Part shown: piece by piece, positions 26,705 to 38,723 of the stretch
Numbering within the stretch: position 1 is the first letter of the stretch
Layout: each line of letters starts with the position of its first letter
Source: Streptomyces sp. SUK 48
Lineage (GTDB): Bacteria; Actinomycetota; Actinomycetes; Streptomycetales; Streptomycetaceae
NCBI RefSeq assembly: GCF_009650765.1
Contig: NZ_CP045740.1
Location: forward strand, 3,572,001-3,636,000
Direction: 5' to 3'
DNA: 64,000 bases
Notes under the pieces: generated by a model
Told to the model about the DNA's origin: nothing
Database searches by the model: none
What the model saw: the letters and a program-made list of their open reading frames with translations, nothing else
Made by a program: the position numbers and the translations under genes

Positions 26705-27364
26705 GTGCGGGTGGTCATCGCCGAGGATTCGGTGCTGCTCCGGGAGGGTCTGACCCGGCTGCTGACCGACCGGGGGCACGAGGTGGTGGCCGGGGTCGGT
26801 GACGCGGAGGCGCTGGTGAAGACCATCGCCGATCTGGCCGGCGAGGACGCGCTGCCCGATGTGGTGGTGGCGGATGTGCGGATGCCGCCGACGCACACCG
26901 ACGAGGGGGTGCGGGCGGCCGTGTCGCTGCGCAAGGCGCATCCCGGGCTCGGGGTGCTGGTCCTGTCGCAGTACGTGGAGGAGCGGTACGCCACCGAGCT
27001 GCTGGCCGGTTCCACCCGGGGCGTGGGCTATCTACTCAAGGACCGGGTGGCGGACATCCGGGAGTTCGTGGACGCGGTGGTGCGGGTCGCCGAGGGCGGT
27101 ACGGCGCTGGACCCGGAGGTGGTCACGCAGCTGCTGGGCCGCAGCCGCAAGCAGGACGTGCTGGCCCGGCTCACCCCGCGCGAGCGCGAGGTCCTGGCGC
27201 TGATGGCGGAGGGGCGTACGAACTCGGCGATCGCCCGGCAACTGGTCATCAGCGACGGCGCGGTGGAGAAGCACGTCAGCAACATCTTCCTCAAGCTCGG
27301 GCTGTCGCCGAGCGACGGGGACCACCGGCGGGTGCTCGCCGTGCTCACCTATCTGAACTCCTGA
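26705..27364 (+). CDS. NarL/FixJ-type response regulator (LuxR HTH)
   Basis: A 219-residue regulator. The receiver domain has the acidic pair AED near the start, the phosphoacceptor Asp in VVVADVRMPP and the lysine in GYLLKDR. The LuxR-type helix-turn-helix is LTPREREVLALMAEGRTN through KHVSNIFLKLGL. GTG 26705 is preferred because GGAGGA lies just before it and the protein then begins VRVVIAEDS as family members do; GTG 26693 adds four residues. It is the expected partner of the two kinases upstream. Targets are unknown; the adjacent nuo and kor genes are candidates. Confidence 0.9.
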   Translation: MRVVIAEDSVLLREGLTRLLTDRGHEVVAGVGDAEALVKTIADLAGEDALPDVVVADVRMPPTHTDEGVRAAVSLRKAHPGLGVLVLSQYVEERYATELLAGSTRGVGYLLKDRVADIREFVDAVVRVAEGGTALDPEVVTQLLGRSRKQDVLARLTPREREVLALMAEGRTNSAIARQLVISDGAVEKHVSNIFLKLGLSPSDGDHRRVLAVLTYLNS

Positions 27365-27640
27365 CCGGAGGCCCTCGGGAGGCGGTGGGCGGGCCCCGGC
27401 GTCAGGGTCGTGTCAGAGGCTCCGGCTTCCGTGGGAATGAGGGGTGCCCGGCAGGAGAGTCGAGGGGGGAACCGGGGAAGGAAGCCCTGACATGTCAGCG
27501 CTACACGCCGACTCGAAACGCCATCCGAATCTCCGGATGACCTCGGGAAGGCGACCCTAACCGACGTAGGGTTGATCCTGGGATTGGTCCGTGGGACGAC
27601 CACGCGCCCCGGACAGCCGCCTCGAAGGAGGTCCAGTTCA

Positions 27641-30623
<2,983 letters not shown>

Positions 30624-30655
30624 CACCGCCCGCCGCTCCGCGTACAGCGCTCCAC

Positions 30656-30684
30656 GAGGCCCGGGACGACCGTTCCCGGGCCTC
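30656..30684 (+). terminator. terminator after korAB
   Basis: GAGGCCCGGGA (30656-30666) pairs perfectly with TCCCGGGCCTC (30674-30684) around a 7-nt loop, followed by TTCG. It lies 32 bases after the korB stop. Confidence 0.85.
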
Positions 30685-30730
30685 TTCGCGTGCCCGGGGG
30701 ATGTCCGGACGAGGGTGCACTTTCTTTTAG

Positions 30731-30762
30731 TTAGCGCTAGCCGTATGGTTAGTGCTCTAACC
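30731..30762 (+). promoter_or_regulatory. candidate operator upstream of the NmrA-type SDR
   Basis: Two palindromic half-site pairs lie side by side: TAGCGCTA (30732-30739) and GGTTAGTGCTCTAACC (30747-30762). Both contain TTAGYGCT, repeated at an 18-bp interval (30731 and 30749). The block is AT-rich for this genome and ends 24 bases before the ATG, so it probably covers the promoter. It resembles sites of TetR- or HxlR-type repressors, but no regulator gene is adjacent. Confidence 0.5.
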
Positions 30763-30786
30763 CCCTCGCAAGGAGTGTCAGAGACC

Positions 30787-31641
30787 ATGAGCATCGTCGT
30801 CACCGGAGCCACCGGACACCTCGGCCGCCACGTCGTGGAGCAGCTGCTGGAGAAGGTCCCGGCGGAGCGGATCACCGCCGTCGTACGCGACGAGAAGAAG
30901 GCCGCGGACCTCGCGGCCCGCGGCGTCAAGCTGGCCGTCGCCGACTACAACGCCCCCGAGACCTTCGACACCCTGTTCGCCGCGGGCGACAAGGTCCTGC
31001 TGATCTCGGGCAACGAGTTCGACAACGACCGGGTGCGGCAGCACACCGTGGTGATCGAGGCGGCGAAGGCGGCGGGCGTGGCGCTGCTCGCGTACACCAG
31101 CGCCCCGGGCAGCCTGAAGGCCACGCTGGCGGACGACCACCGGGCCACCGAGGAGGTGCTGCTCGCCTCCGGTCTGCCCTACACGCTGCTGCGCAACGGC
31201 TGGTACCACGAGAACTACACCGAGCGGCTCGCCCCGGTGCTGGAGCACGGCGCGGTCGTGGCCGCGGCCGGCGAGGGCCGGGTCTCCTCGGCCGCCCGCG
31301 CCGACTACGCGGCCGCCGCGGTCGCGGTGCTGACCGGCGAGGGCCACGAGAACCGGACGTACGAGCTGGGCGGCGACGTGGCGTGGAGCTTCGCCGAGTA
31401 CGCGGCCGAGCTGAGCCGCGCGGCCGGCCGGGAGATCGCGTACAACGCGGTCACCGAAGAGGTGATGCTCGGCATCCTCACCGGCGCCGGGCTGCCCGAG
31501 CCGCTGGCCGCCGTCTTCGCCGGGGTGGACACCTCGATCTCGCGCGGTGAGCTGGTGGTCGACTCCGGTGACCTCTCCCGGCTGACCGGCCGCCCGACGA
31601 CCCCGCTGGCGCAGGCCGTCGAGGCCGCGTTCAAGGACTGA
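30787..31641 (+). CDS. NmrA-type SDR, NAD(P)H-dependent oxidoreductase
   Basis: A 284-residue atypical short-chain dehydrogenase. The Rossmann motif is VTGATGHLGRHVVEQLL at the N-terminus. The usual YxxxK catalytic pair is not evident, as in the NmrA/QOR2-like group; the substrate region includes LLRNGWYHENYTE, as in quinone reductases of the QorB type. The ATG has AAGGAG upstream. The AT-rich palindromic region before it suggests tight control, perhaps by a quinone- or thiol-sensing repressor encoded elsewhere. The exact substrate is unknown. Confidence 0.85.
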   Translation: MSIVVTGATGHLGRHVVEQLLEKVPAERITAVVRDEKKAADLAARGVKLAVADYNAPETFDTLFAAGDKVLLISGNEFDNDRVRQHTVVIEAAKAAGVALLAYTSAPGSLKATLADDHRATEEVLLASGLPYTLLRNGWYHENYTERLAPVLEHGAVVAAAGEGRVSSAARADYAAAAVAVLTGEGHENRTYELGGDVAWSFAEYAAELSRAAGREIAYNAVTEEVMLGILTGAGLPEPLAAVFAGVDTSISRGELVVDSGDLSRLTGRPTTPLAQAVEAAFKD

Positions 31642-31679
31642 CCGGCACCTGGCCGGCACCCGGCCGGGGCCGTCCCCTC

Positions 31680-31735
31680 CGCGCCCCCGGCTGTCATGAC
31701 CGTATGGCGATACGGGCATGACAGCCGGGGGCGCG
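31680..31735. repeat. 56-bp near-perfect palindrome
   Basis: A 19-bp perfect outer stem (31680-31698 with 31717-31735), one mismatched pair (31699/31716), then a further 6-bp stem closing on a GGCG tetraloop (31706-31709). It lies between the SDR stop and the rarD start. It may be a rho-independent terminator without a T-run, or an extended protein-binding site for rarD. Confidence 0.85.
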
Positions 31736-31792
31736 CGGCGTTACCTTCGTGCCCGCGCGCACGTCGGCGCATGAGGAGCGGAGGGAGGGCCC

Positions 31793-32779
31793 GTGCCCGG
31801 GACGTCCAAGGGTGAGCACCGCACAGGTCTGCTGAACGGTTTCGCCGCCTACGGCATGTGGGGCCTGGTCCCCCTGTTCTGGCCGCTGATGAAGCCCGCC
31901 GGGGCGATGGAGATCCTCGCCCACCGGATGGTGTGGTCGCTGGTCTTCGTCGCCGCGGCGCTGCTGTTCGTACGGCGCTGGGCCTGGGCCGGAGAACTCC
32001 TGCGCCAGCCGCGCCGGCTGGCCCTGGTGGTCGTGGCCGCCGCGGTGATCACCGTCAACTGGGGCGTGTACATCTGGGCCGTGAACGCCGGCCATGTAGT
32101 GGAGGCGTCCCTCGGGTACTTCATCAACCCGCTGGTCACCATCGCCATGGGGGTGCTGCTGCTGAAGGAGCGGCTGCGGCCGGCGCAGTGGGTGGCGGTG
32201 GCGACGGGTTTCGCCGCGGTCGTCGTGCTGACCGTCGGCTACGGCCGCCCGCCGTGGATCTCGCTCTGCCTCGCGTTCAGCTTCGCGACCTATGGGCTGG
32301 TGAAGAAGAAGGTGGGACTCGGCGGTGTCGAGTCGCTGGCCGCCGAGACCGCGATCCAGTTCCTGCCCGCGCTCGGCTATCTGCTCTGGCTCGGCGCGCG
32401 GGGGCACTCCACCTTCACGACCGAGGGCGCGGGGCACGGGGCGCTGCTCGCCTCCACCGGTGTCGTCACCGCGCTGCCGCTGGTCTGCTTCGGCGCGGCG
32501 GCGATCCGCGTGCCGCTGTCCACCCTGGGCCTGCTCCAGTATCTGGCCCCGGTCTTCCAGTTCCTGCTGGGCATCCTCTACTTCCACGAGGCGATGCCGC
32601 CGGAGCGCTGGGTCGGTTTCACTCTGGTGTGGGTGGCCCTGCTGCTGCTCACGGGCAGCGCCCTGCACTCGGCACGCCGGTCGAGGAAGGCCCTGGCCGC
32701 CTTGGAGTCGAAGGTCTCACAGGCCCGGCCCGGCGCACCCCGTACCGAGGCTCCGGGCGGGTCCCCGGTCGACGTCTGA
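31793..32779 (+). CDS. rarD: EamA/RarD family transporter
   Basis: A 328-residue protein with ten hydrophobic segments arranged as two EamA halves. RarD-type signatures are GLVPLFWPLM, EILAHRMVWSL, NWGVYIWAVN and the second-half LSTLGLLQYLAPVFQFLLG. GTG 31793 is preceded by GGAGGGAGGG. The C-terminal ~35 residues are a hydrophilic tail. The family includes predicted exporters; RarD was named for chloramphenicol sensitivity in other bacteria, but the substrate here is unknown. Confidence 0.88.
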   Translation: MPGTSKGEHRTGLLNGFAAYGMWGLVPLFWPLMKPAGAMEILAHRMVWSLVFVAAALLFVRRWAWAGELLRQPRRLALVVVAAAVITVNWGVYIWAVNAGHVVEASLGYFINPLVTIAMGVLLLKERLRPAQWVAVATGFAAVVVLTVGYGRPPWISLCLAFSFATYGLVKKKVGLGGVESLAAETAIQFLPALGYLLWLGARGHSTFTTEGAGHGALLASTGVVTALPLVCFGAAAIRVPLSTLGLLQYLAPVFQFLLGILYFHEAMPPERWVGFTLVWVALLLLTGSALHSARRSRKALAALESKVSQARPGAPRTEAPGGSPVDV

Positions 32780-32803
32780 TCGTTTCCGCAGCCGTACGCG
32801 GGG

Positions 32804-32926
32804 CGGTTACGCCGCTCCGTGCTCGGCCGGTCGGCCGGCCCCGGGAGGCCCGGTCGGTGAGGCGGAGCATGCGGGCGCGGGCGGATTCCAGGGGGGAGGC
32901 GTCGGCGGCGGGGCCCGGTTCGGCGG
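32804..32926 (-). pseudogene. duplicated 3' end of the TPR-like gene (islet left repeat)
   Basis: On the minus strand this stretch encodes AEPGPAAD then [18 protein letters not shown], the C-terminus of the gene at 35097-36536, and then loses the frame through a small indel. The DNA matches 35093-35218 at roughly 90% over ~125 bp. Nothing of the rest of that gene is present, so this is a remnant. The two copies are direct repeats bracketing the kinase-like/XRE islet. Confidence 0.88.
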
Positions 32927-32962
32927 AGTTCACCGCCGGGCCTTCACCGCGCGCCGGGGCGG

Positions 32963-33124
32963 TCACGTCCGCTCGTCGCCCTCCGGCTCTGCCGTGACGG
33001 CGGCCGGGTCGGGCGCAGAGGAGCCGGTGCTGATGCGCAGGCACCCGTCCGTGCCGAACAACTCGATCAACTGCGACAGGTGGGCCCGGGCCAGGCTGCG
33101 GCCGGAGGTCTCGTCGTCGCTCAT
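32963..33124 (-). CDS. 53-residue hypothetical protein coupled to the HATPase gene
   Basis: A 53-residue protein (SGRSLARAHLSQLIELFGTD in the middle) of unknown function. The ATG at 33124 overlaps the stop of the HATPase gene (ATGA) and has GGAGGGG six bases upstream inside that gene, so translation is likely coupled. Streptomyces genomes carry many small genes paired with XRE regulators and RsbW-like ATPases; this may be the small partner of this set. There are no membrane segments or motifs. Confidence 0.6.
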   Translation of the reverse strand: MSDDETSGRSLARAHLSQLIELFGTDGCLRISTGSSAPDPAAVTAEPEGDERT

Positions 33125-33528
33125 CCGCGCCCCTCCAGCTCCGCCCACACGACCTTGCCCCAGCGCCGCTCGTGCGTGCCCCAGTCAGCCGCCAGCTCCG
33201 CCACGAGGGCCAGGCCACGGCCGCCCTCATCGTCGTCCTTCGGCGTGCACAGTTCGGGCAGCGCATGGGAGAAGTCCGCCACGGCCACGCGGACCGTGTC
33301 CGGCGCGATGCGCTCCACCATGACGCGGATGGATTCCCGCCGGGCGTGCCGCACGGCGTTGGCTACTAACTCGGAGACGATTAGAGCGCCGTCCTCAGCC
33401 GTCCCGGGCAGTCCCCACGCGGTGCACGCCGTGCGCACCAGGCGCCGGGCGGTGACGGCGCTCTCGGGCTGTCTGGGCAAGGTCTCGCTGTAGCCGGGGT
33501 GTCCGGTCGGACGGGACTTGGTGGTCAT
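33121..33528 (-). CDS. RsbW/SpoIIAB-like ATP-binding protein
   Basis: A 135-residue GHKL ATPase of the anti-sigma-factor-kinase-like type abundant in Streptomyces. The N box is SELVANAVRHARR, followed by VAVADFSHALPE and the G box EGGRGLALVAELA. There is no phosphoacceptor domain, as expected for single-domain regulators. ATG 33528 is chosen; GTG 33534 is an alternative. It lies downstream of an XRE regulator on the same strand, the common xre/ATPase pairing in this genus; its partner protein is unknown. Confidence 0.85.
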   Translation of the reverse strand: MTTKSRPTGHPGYSETLPRQPESAVTARRLVRTACTAWGLPGTAEDGALIVSELVANAVRHARRESIRVMVERIAPDTVRVAVADFSHALPELCTPKDDDEGGRGLALVAELAADWGTHERRWGKVVWAELEGRG

Positions 33529-33682
33529 GGTCACCGGACACCCCCGTCTGGGACTTTCCGGGGCCGGCACACGCAGGCAACGGAGCATGGAAGAGGACTC
33601 ATGCTCTCAACCGTGACGACGCTGCGTCGGCGACTCAATGACAGTCTGGCGGGCCGTCAGGTCGAAGTATCAAAAGCGGAGT

Positions 33683-34837
33683 TCAGATCGGGAGACCCAC
33701 CAAGTCAGCAAGTTGACGGGTCTCATCCGTGAGGGTGCGTCGGCGGGCGATCGTGTCAGCCAGCGTGTCACGGGCGTAGGGCTGCTCGGCAATCCACTCC
33801 GGTGCCTCGGCCGCCACTTCCCCCAGTACTTCCAGTGCGTGGCCGTGCTGGTGCGTCATCGTGTACGCCTTCGCCACATCGAGCCGGTGCCGGTGATACT
33901 CGGAACCCTTGCCGCCCTTCAGCCGGGAAGCGATCTCCAGGACCTCCTCCGGCCGCTCCGTCACGACGCCTTGTTCGGCGGCCTTGTAAGCGACCGTGGC
34001 GGGCCCCCAAGTGGCGATCCGTACGTCACCGTGGTCCAGCGGGCCGGTAGCGACCGCCGCCGACCGGGCGAGGCGCAGCATGTCAGCGGCCTCCCCTCCC
34101 CGATTGTCCCGGAGCGCCGCCGCATGCCCCTGGATAAGCAGCCATCCCCAAGCCGCGATCTCCTCGGCAGTCGCCCGGGAAATCCGAGGCTCTGTGTCGT
34201 CCGCCCACTTCACCGCCATCTCACGGGCAGCATCGAATCGTCCTTGCCGCACGAGCAGCCATGTCCAGGTGGTGATGACGCTTGCGGCCCGGAGGCGATC
34301 CGGAGCTTCGTCAAGGGCCCGACGCAACGCGGTTTCAGCAGCAGCGAACTGGCGGGCGCTCGTCAAGGTCGATCCGGCGATCTGGAGAAGCTGAGCACGG
34401 GCGGCCCGCACTGCTGGGGCGTCTCCGAGGGCTTCAGCGTCCCTCAGCAGCGGCACCAGCAGGTCCACAGCTTCACGCATCCGCTTGCCGAAGTGGGCCG
34501 CTCTGACGCCCTCCAGGCCGCCCAGAACTCCTCTGGTCGTCGGCTCTTCGTGGGGCTGTTCGGCGGGACGCTCCACGGCGCGTTGGAGAGCTTGCCAGGG
34601 CTCGGGCGCGAGGTGAGGCTCGGCAGCCGTTCGCGTCACGAGCGCAGTAGTGGGCACCCGCAGGGCGTTGGCCAGTTTTCGGGCAGTCTCCATGCGCGTG
34701 TCAGTGACGACGCCCTGTTCAAGCTTGCTGATCAACGAGTGGCTGACCTTCGAAGCTTGCGCCAGTTCGCGCTGTGAGAGGCCCCGCCGTTTGCGAATCT
34801 CGCGTAGCCGGTCCCCGATGCCGTGTTCGTCGGACAT
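33683..34837 (-). CDS. XRE-family regulator with TPR-like domain
   Basis: A 384-residue protein. The helix-turn-helix is at residues ~8-60 (RLREIRKRRGLSQRELAQAS through SLISKLEQG). The rest is helical and alanine-rich, with paired-helix repeats consistent with TPRs (about 95-370), the design of Streptomyces peptide- or ligand-responsive XRE regulators. GAAGGAGA precedes the ATG. With the HATPase gene downstream it forms a regulatory islet lying between direct repeats. Codon use is noticeably less GC-biased than in its neighbours, suggesting acquisition. Confidence 0.85.
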   Translation of the reverse strand: MSDEHGIGDRLREIRKRRGLSQRELAQASKVSHSLISKLEQGVVTDTRMETARKLANALRVPTTALVTRTAAEPHLAPEPWQALQRAVERPAEQPHEEPTTRGVLGGLEGVRAAHFGKRMREAVDLLVPLLRDAEALGDAPAVRAARAQLLQIAGSTLTSARQFAAAETALRRALDEAPDRLRAASVITTWTWLLVRQGRFDAAREMAVKWADDTEPRISRATAEEIAAWGWLLIQGHAAALRDNRGGEAADMLRLARSAAVATGPLDHGDVRIATWGPATVAYKAAEQGVVTERPEEVLEIASRLKGGKGSEYHRHRLDVAKAYTMTHQHGHALEVLGEVAAEAPEWIAEQPYARDTLADTIARRRTLTDETRQLADLVGLPI

Positions 34838-35092
34838 GGACTCTCCTTCGATGGCTTACTTCCGACAGTACCCGGAAGGTCGGGGAGGACCAGCCGTTCC
34901 CGGACTCTCCGGTCTACGCCGTGATGCTCGTGGACCTGCCGCTGTCCTGAGCCGAGTGCTTGAGGAGACCAGGCTCGACGCGCCCCGGACGGAGACCGAG
35001 GGTGGGGCGCCGGTGGACGCGTGACCCCGGCGTCTCGTGACTCCGGCGCCTGAGGGGTCGTAGGGGACTAATCGTTTCGCCTCGTGCGCCGA

Positions 35093-35218
35093 GCGGTTAC
35101 GCCGCTCCGTGCTCGGCCGACCGCTCGGCCCGGGAGGCCCGGTCGGTGAGGCGGAGCATGCGGGCGCGGGCGGATTCCAGGGGGCGGGGGTCGTCGGCGG
35201 CGGGGCCCGGTTCGGCGG
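35093..35218 (-). repeat. right direct repeat (3' end of TPR-like gene)
   Basis: This is the intact counterpart of the remnant at 32804-32926. It covers the last ~40 codons and the TAA stop of the TPR-like gene. The two repeats are about 2.3 kb apart and in the same orientation. Confidence 0.85.
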
Positions 35219-36536
35219 CGAGGTCGGCCCAGAGGTCTATCAGGTCGCGGCCCAGGCGCAGTCCCTCCTGCGGGTCCCGTACGGCACGCCAGGCGGTCGC
35301 GGCGCTCTGCACATTGCCGTAGGCCGCCTCCGTGTCCCGCGCGGTGCGGCGCAGCCGGGCGAGGTCCAGGGAGAGCCGGCAGGCGCGGACCGGTTCGCCC
35401 GCCAGGTAGGCGATGTAGGCGGCCAGTTCGCGCAGGTGCAGCACCTCGGCGTGGCCGGCGCCGAGGACGGCGGCCGCCTCCTCGACCGTGCGCTCGACGA
35501 GTTCCGCGGCGTCCTCGATCCGGCCCGCGCGCACGGCCTCGTTGATCCGCGTCATCGGCTCGGTGAGCAGTTCGGCCCCCTCCGCGGTCTCGGTCACCGG
35601 ACCGTCCCCGAGCACCTCTTCGGCCACGGCGTCGAAGCCGCGCGGCGGGGTGGGGGTGGCGGTGGTCGCGGGGACGGACTCGGTGGGCCAGCCGGTGGCC
35701 TCGGGCACCCTCGGCGCGGGCGCGGAAGCAGGCACGGGCGCGGCGCCGAGCGGCCGGGGGACGTCCACGGCGGGAGCGGGAGCGGCCACGGCGGGAGCGG
35801 GAGCGGCCACGGCGGGAGCGGGAGCGGCCACGGCGGGAGCGGGGGTGACCGCGAAGGGAGCGGGGGTGACCGCGGCAGGCGCGGGGCCATCGGCAACCGG
35901 CGCAGCGGAACCGGGCAGGCCCGGCACGGGCGCGACCGCCGCCCCGGCCATGAGCCCGGCCCCGGCCCCACCGGTCTCCGGGACACCCGCGACCGACCCG
36001 GACCCGACCCCACCGGACCCCGACGCGCACCCGGAAACCGACCCGTACACAGCCCCCGACCCCGAAGCGGACCCAGCCCCGGCCCCGGTCTCGCACGCGG
36101 CCCCGCCCATGACGAGCGCGCCCGTGGCCCGGCCGGAGCCGGCCTCGTCCGGCGACGGCGCACCCGGCGTCGCCGCCTCCATGACCGGTGCCGGGCCGAA
36201 CTCGCCCCTCGGGGTCCGGAGGAACTCCGGTGCCTCCGGCTGGGCGACCCGGACCGCCTTGCCGGTGGCCCGGCTGGAGCCGTCCGCCGACACCTCCAGC
36301 GGGACGACGCAGCCGGCGCGGTCGTCCTGGACGGTGGCCCGGATGGGGGTGCCGAGGCTGATGGCGAGGCGCTGGAGGTGGTTCAGGACGGCCTGCTGGA
36401 TGTCCTCGCCCGGTGCCGCCACGACCGCCGCTCCGCCGACGGACGCGCCGCCCGCGCCGTACACCCGGACGGGCACCGCCGCCGGGTGCGCCACGGGTCC
36501 CGGCACCCGCTTCTTCTCGAAGCTCAGTCGAGCCAT
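35097..36536 (-). CDS. TPR-like protein with long alanine/proline linker, unknown function
   Basis: A 479-residue protein. ATG 36536 has GGAAGGA upstream. Residues 1-110 form a compact domain ([39 protein letters not shown]) of a type I associate with Streptomyces proteins but cannot name. Residues ~120-290 are a Gly/Ala/Pro linker with 7-residue repeats (APAPAVA). Residues ~320-465 are helical with TPR character ([40 protein letters not shown]). No catalytic motif or signal peptide is seen. Its 3' end has been duplicated on the far side of the adjacent islet. Confidence 0.75.
   Translation of the reverse strand: MARLSFEKKRVPGPVAHPAAVPVRVYGAGGASVGGAAVVAAPGEDIQQAVLNHLQRLAISLGTPIRATVQDDRAGCVVPLEVSADGSSRATGKAVRVAQPEAPEFLRTPRGEFGPAPVMEAATPGAPSPDEAGSGRATGALVMGGAACETGAGAGSASGSGAVYGSVSGCASGSGGVGSGSVAGVPETGGAGAGLMAGAAVAPVPGLPGSAAPVADGPAPAAVTPAPFAVTPAPAVAAPAPAVAAPAPAVAAPAPAVDVPRPLGAAPVPASAPAPRVPEATGWPTESVPATTATPTPPRGFDAVAEEVLGDGPVTETAEGAELLTEPMTRINEAVRAGRIEDAAELVERTVEEAAAVLGAGHAEVLHLRELAAYIAYLAGEPVRACRLSLDLARLRRTARDTEAAYGNVQSAATAWRAVRDPQEGLRLGRDLIDLWADLAAEPGPAADDPRPLESARARMLRLTDRASRAERSAEHGAA
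35766..35843 (-). repeat. 21-bp tandem repeat in the linker of the TPR-like gene
   Basis: Three exact 21-bp units (35766-35786, 35787-35807, 35808-35828) and a partial fourth to 35843, in frame, encode APAVAAP-type repeats. Confidence 0.9.
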
Positions 36537-36733
36537 CGGTCCTTCCCTCACTCCCCCGCGCCGCGCACCGGCCGCACGCGTCCTGCGAACCAGTGTGTCC
36601 GTTCCATGCCCGCCTCCGCGTCACGCCGACGTCACAGCATCGTCCCAACGGCCCGCCGGGTCCGGCCGGGAACCGCGACGGGGGTCGCGGATGTGCTGTT
36701 CAACGACGCCACCCGGGGGAGGGAGACGGCACC

Positions 36734-37855
36734 ATGACCAGCGCTCTGGAGATCGCCGCGGCCGTGCGCGCGGGCCGCTCGACGGCCGTCGAGGCGGTCA
36801 CCGCCGCGCTGGCGCGGATCGAGCGCGTCGACCCGGTGCTGTGCGCCTTCGCCGAGGTGTGGGAGGCGGCTGCGCTGCGGGGCGCGCGGGCGGTGGACGC
36901 GCGGATCGCGGCGGGGGAACGGCCGCCGCTGGCCGGGGTGCCGATCGGGGTGAAGGGACGGCACGGGCTGCGCGCGGCGGGGCCGCTGATCGCCGCCGGG
37001 TGCGTGCCGGTGGGGCCCACCGCCGTGCCGGGGCCGGGAACCCCCTGGCAGACCTGGGGACTTGGGCGGTACGGCCGTACGGTCAACCCCTGGCGGTACG
37101 ACCGTACGCCCGGCGGTTCCTCGGCGGGTTCCGCCGCCGCCGTGGCCGCCGGGCTGGTGCCGCTGGCCACCGGCAGCGACGGAGCGGGGTCGGTGCGCAT
37201 CCCGGCCGCGTGGTGCGGGGTGGTCGGGCTGAAGGCGACCAACGGGCGGCTGCCCTCCGCCGACCGCACGGGGCTTTCGGTGCCCGGGGTGCTGACCCGG
37301 TGCGCCGCGGACGCGGAGGCGTACTGGCGGGTGATGAGCGGCGCGGCCGAAACAGCCGGAACTCCCGGTGGCCGTGAGCGCCGTACGCCCACCGCCCTCT
37401 GGTCGCCGGACCTCGGCTTCGCCGGCCCCGACCCCGAGCCCGTCGCGCTCGCCCACGCCGCCGCCCGCCGGCTCGCGGACGCGAAGGCCGTACACCTCCT
37501 GCCCGGCCCCTCCCCCGTCCTCGAGGACCCGGCCCCCGCGTGGCTCGCCCTGCGCGGCGGCGACCTCCGCACCGCGACCCGCGTCCGCGCCGCCAACGAC
37601 CGCCGGCTCGCCGCCCTCTTCCGCGACGCCGACCTCCTGCTGACCCCCACCACCCCCTGCGCCGCCCATGGCCACGACGGGCCGGGCGACCGCTATTCCA
37701 CGGCCCTCACCTGGGCGTTCAACCTCAGCGGGCATCCGGCGCTGAGCCTGCCCGCGGGGCTCGGCCGCGACGGCTGCCCGGTGGGGCTGCAACTCGTGGC
37801 GGCGCCGGGGCGGGAGGACCTGCTGCCGGCGGTGGCCGGTTCGGCTACGTGCTGA
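36734..37855 (+). CDS. amidase signature family hydrolase, short form
   Basis: A 373-residue Ser-cisSer-Lys hydrolase. The catalytic Lys lies in [11 protein letters not shown], the cis-Ser in [17 protein letters not shown] and the nucleophile Ser in [14 protein letters not shown]. At 373 residues it is shorter than the usual 450-500; the segment between the signature and the C-terminal [14 protein letters not shown] is reduced. It closes with [14 protein letters not shown] and ends without the usual final helix, overlapping the convergent ABC permease gene by 11 bp. All catalytic residues are present. The substrate is unknown. Confidence 0.83.
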   Translation: MTSALEIAAAVRAGRSTAVEAVTAALARIERVDPVLCAFAEVWEAAALRGARAVDARIAAGERPPLAGVPIGVKGRHGLRAAGPLIAAGCVPVGPTAVPGPGTPWQTWGLGRYGRTVNPWRYDRTPGGSSAGSAAAVAAGLVPLATGSDGAGSVRIPAAWCGVVGLKATNGRLPSADRTGLSVPGVLTRCAADAEAYWRVMSGAAETAGTPGGRERRTPTALWSPDLGFAGPDPEPVALAHAAARRLADAKAVHLLPGPSPVLEDPAPAWLALRGGDLRTATRVRAANDRRLAALFRDADLLLTPTTPCAAHGHDGPGDRYSTALTWAFNLSGHPALSLPAGLGRDGCPVGLQLVAAPGREDLLPAVAGSATC

Positions 37856-38723
37856 TGTCCTTGGTGGTGAACCGCGCCCAGGCCGCCGAGCCGAACACCG
37901 CCGCGTACAGGGCCTGGAGGCCGAGGCCGCGCACGAGGTCGGGCCAGTAGACGGGGTCGCGCATCAGGTCCGCGAAGGACAGCCAGTAATGGGAGAAGAG
38001 ATACGGCCGTACGGCGTGCAACTGGGGGAACTGGTCGAGGATCTGGGCGGTGACGACGAGGCCGACGGTGGCCGCCATCGCCGCGATGCCGCTGTCGGTC
38101 AGGGTGGAGACGAAGAGGCCGAGGGAGGCGACCCCGACCAGGGAGGCGGCCACCACCAGCGCGATCAGCAGGGCCCGCCCCAGGCCGTCGGTGAAGCTGA
38201 TGGTCGTACCGGAGATGGTCATCAGGTCGCCGACCGGGAAGAGCAGTACGCCGGTCAGCAGCGCGGAGGCGGCGACCACCAGCGTGGCCAGCAGGCAGAA
38301 CGCCACGACCGTCGCGTACTTGACGAGCAGCAGGCGGGTGCGGCCGGCCGGGGCCACCAGGAGGTAGCGCAGGGTGCCCGCGTCGGCCTCGCCCGCGATC
38401 GCGTCGCCCGCGACGACCCCGACCGCCATCGGCAGGAAGAACGGGAGGGTCGCGGCCAGCGCCGTGCACACCAGGAAGAGACCGTTGCCGGTGACCTGGC
38501 CGAGGAAGGCGGGCCCGGCCGCGCCGGAGGGACCGCCGCCCGCCCGGACCTTCACCACGACCCCGATCAGCACCGGCACCGCCGCCAGCACCCCGAGCAG
38601 CACCAGCGCCCGCCAGCGGCGGAGCGTGGTGCGCAGTTCGCTGCGCAGCAGGCCCAGCGTCCACAGGGGGTGGGGCCGGGCGGCGGCCCCACCCCCTGTG
38701 GACGCCGTGTCAGCGCGCGACAT
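37845..38723 (-). CDS. ABC-2 type transporter permease
   Basis: A 292-residue membrane protein with about six helices and the ABC-2 pattern: an N-terminal cytoplasmic helix, [17 protein letters not shown], then [26 protein letters not shown] as the coupling region, and a C-terminal pair of helices. The gene starts 14 bases inside the upstream ATPase gene, so the two are translated together as a drug/lipid-type exporter. The substrate is unknown. Confidence 0.88.
   Translation of the reverse strand: MSRADTASTGGGAAARPHPLWTLGLLRSELRTTLRRWRALVLLGVLAAVPVLIGVVVKVRAGGGPSGAAGPAFLGQVTGNGLFLVCTALAATLPFFLPMAVGVVAGDAIAGEADAGTLRYLLVAPAGRTRLLLVKYATVVAFCLLATLVVAASALLTGVLLFPVGDLMTISGTTISFTDGLGRALLIALVVAASLVGVASLGLFVSTLTDSGIAAMAATVGLVVTAQILDQFPQLHAVRPYLFSHYWLSFADLMRDPVYWPDLVRGLGLQALYAAVFGSAAWARFTTKDIST

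Noticed and set aside
34879..34950. Plus-strand stretch reading DQPFPDSPVYAVMLVDLPLS then stop, possible gene remnant
   Set aside because: It looks protein-like, but only 23 codons are left and no start, ribosome-binding site or family match can be given.
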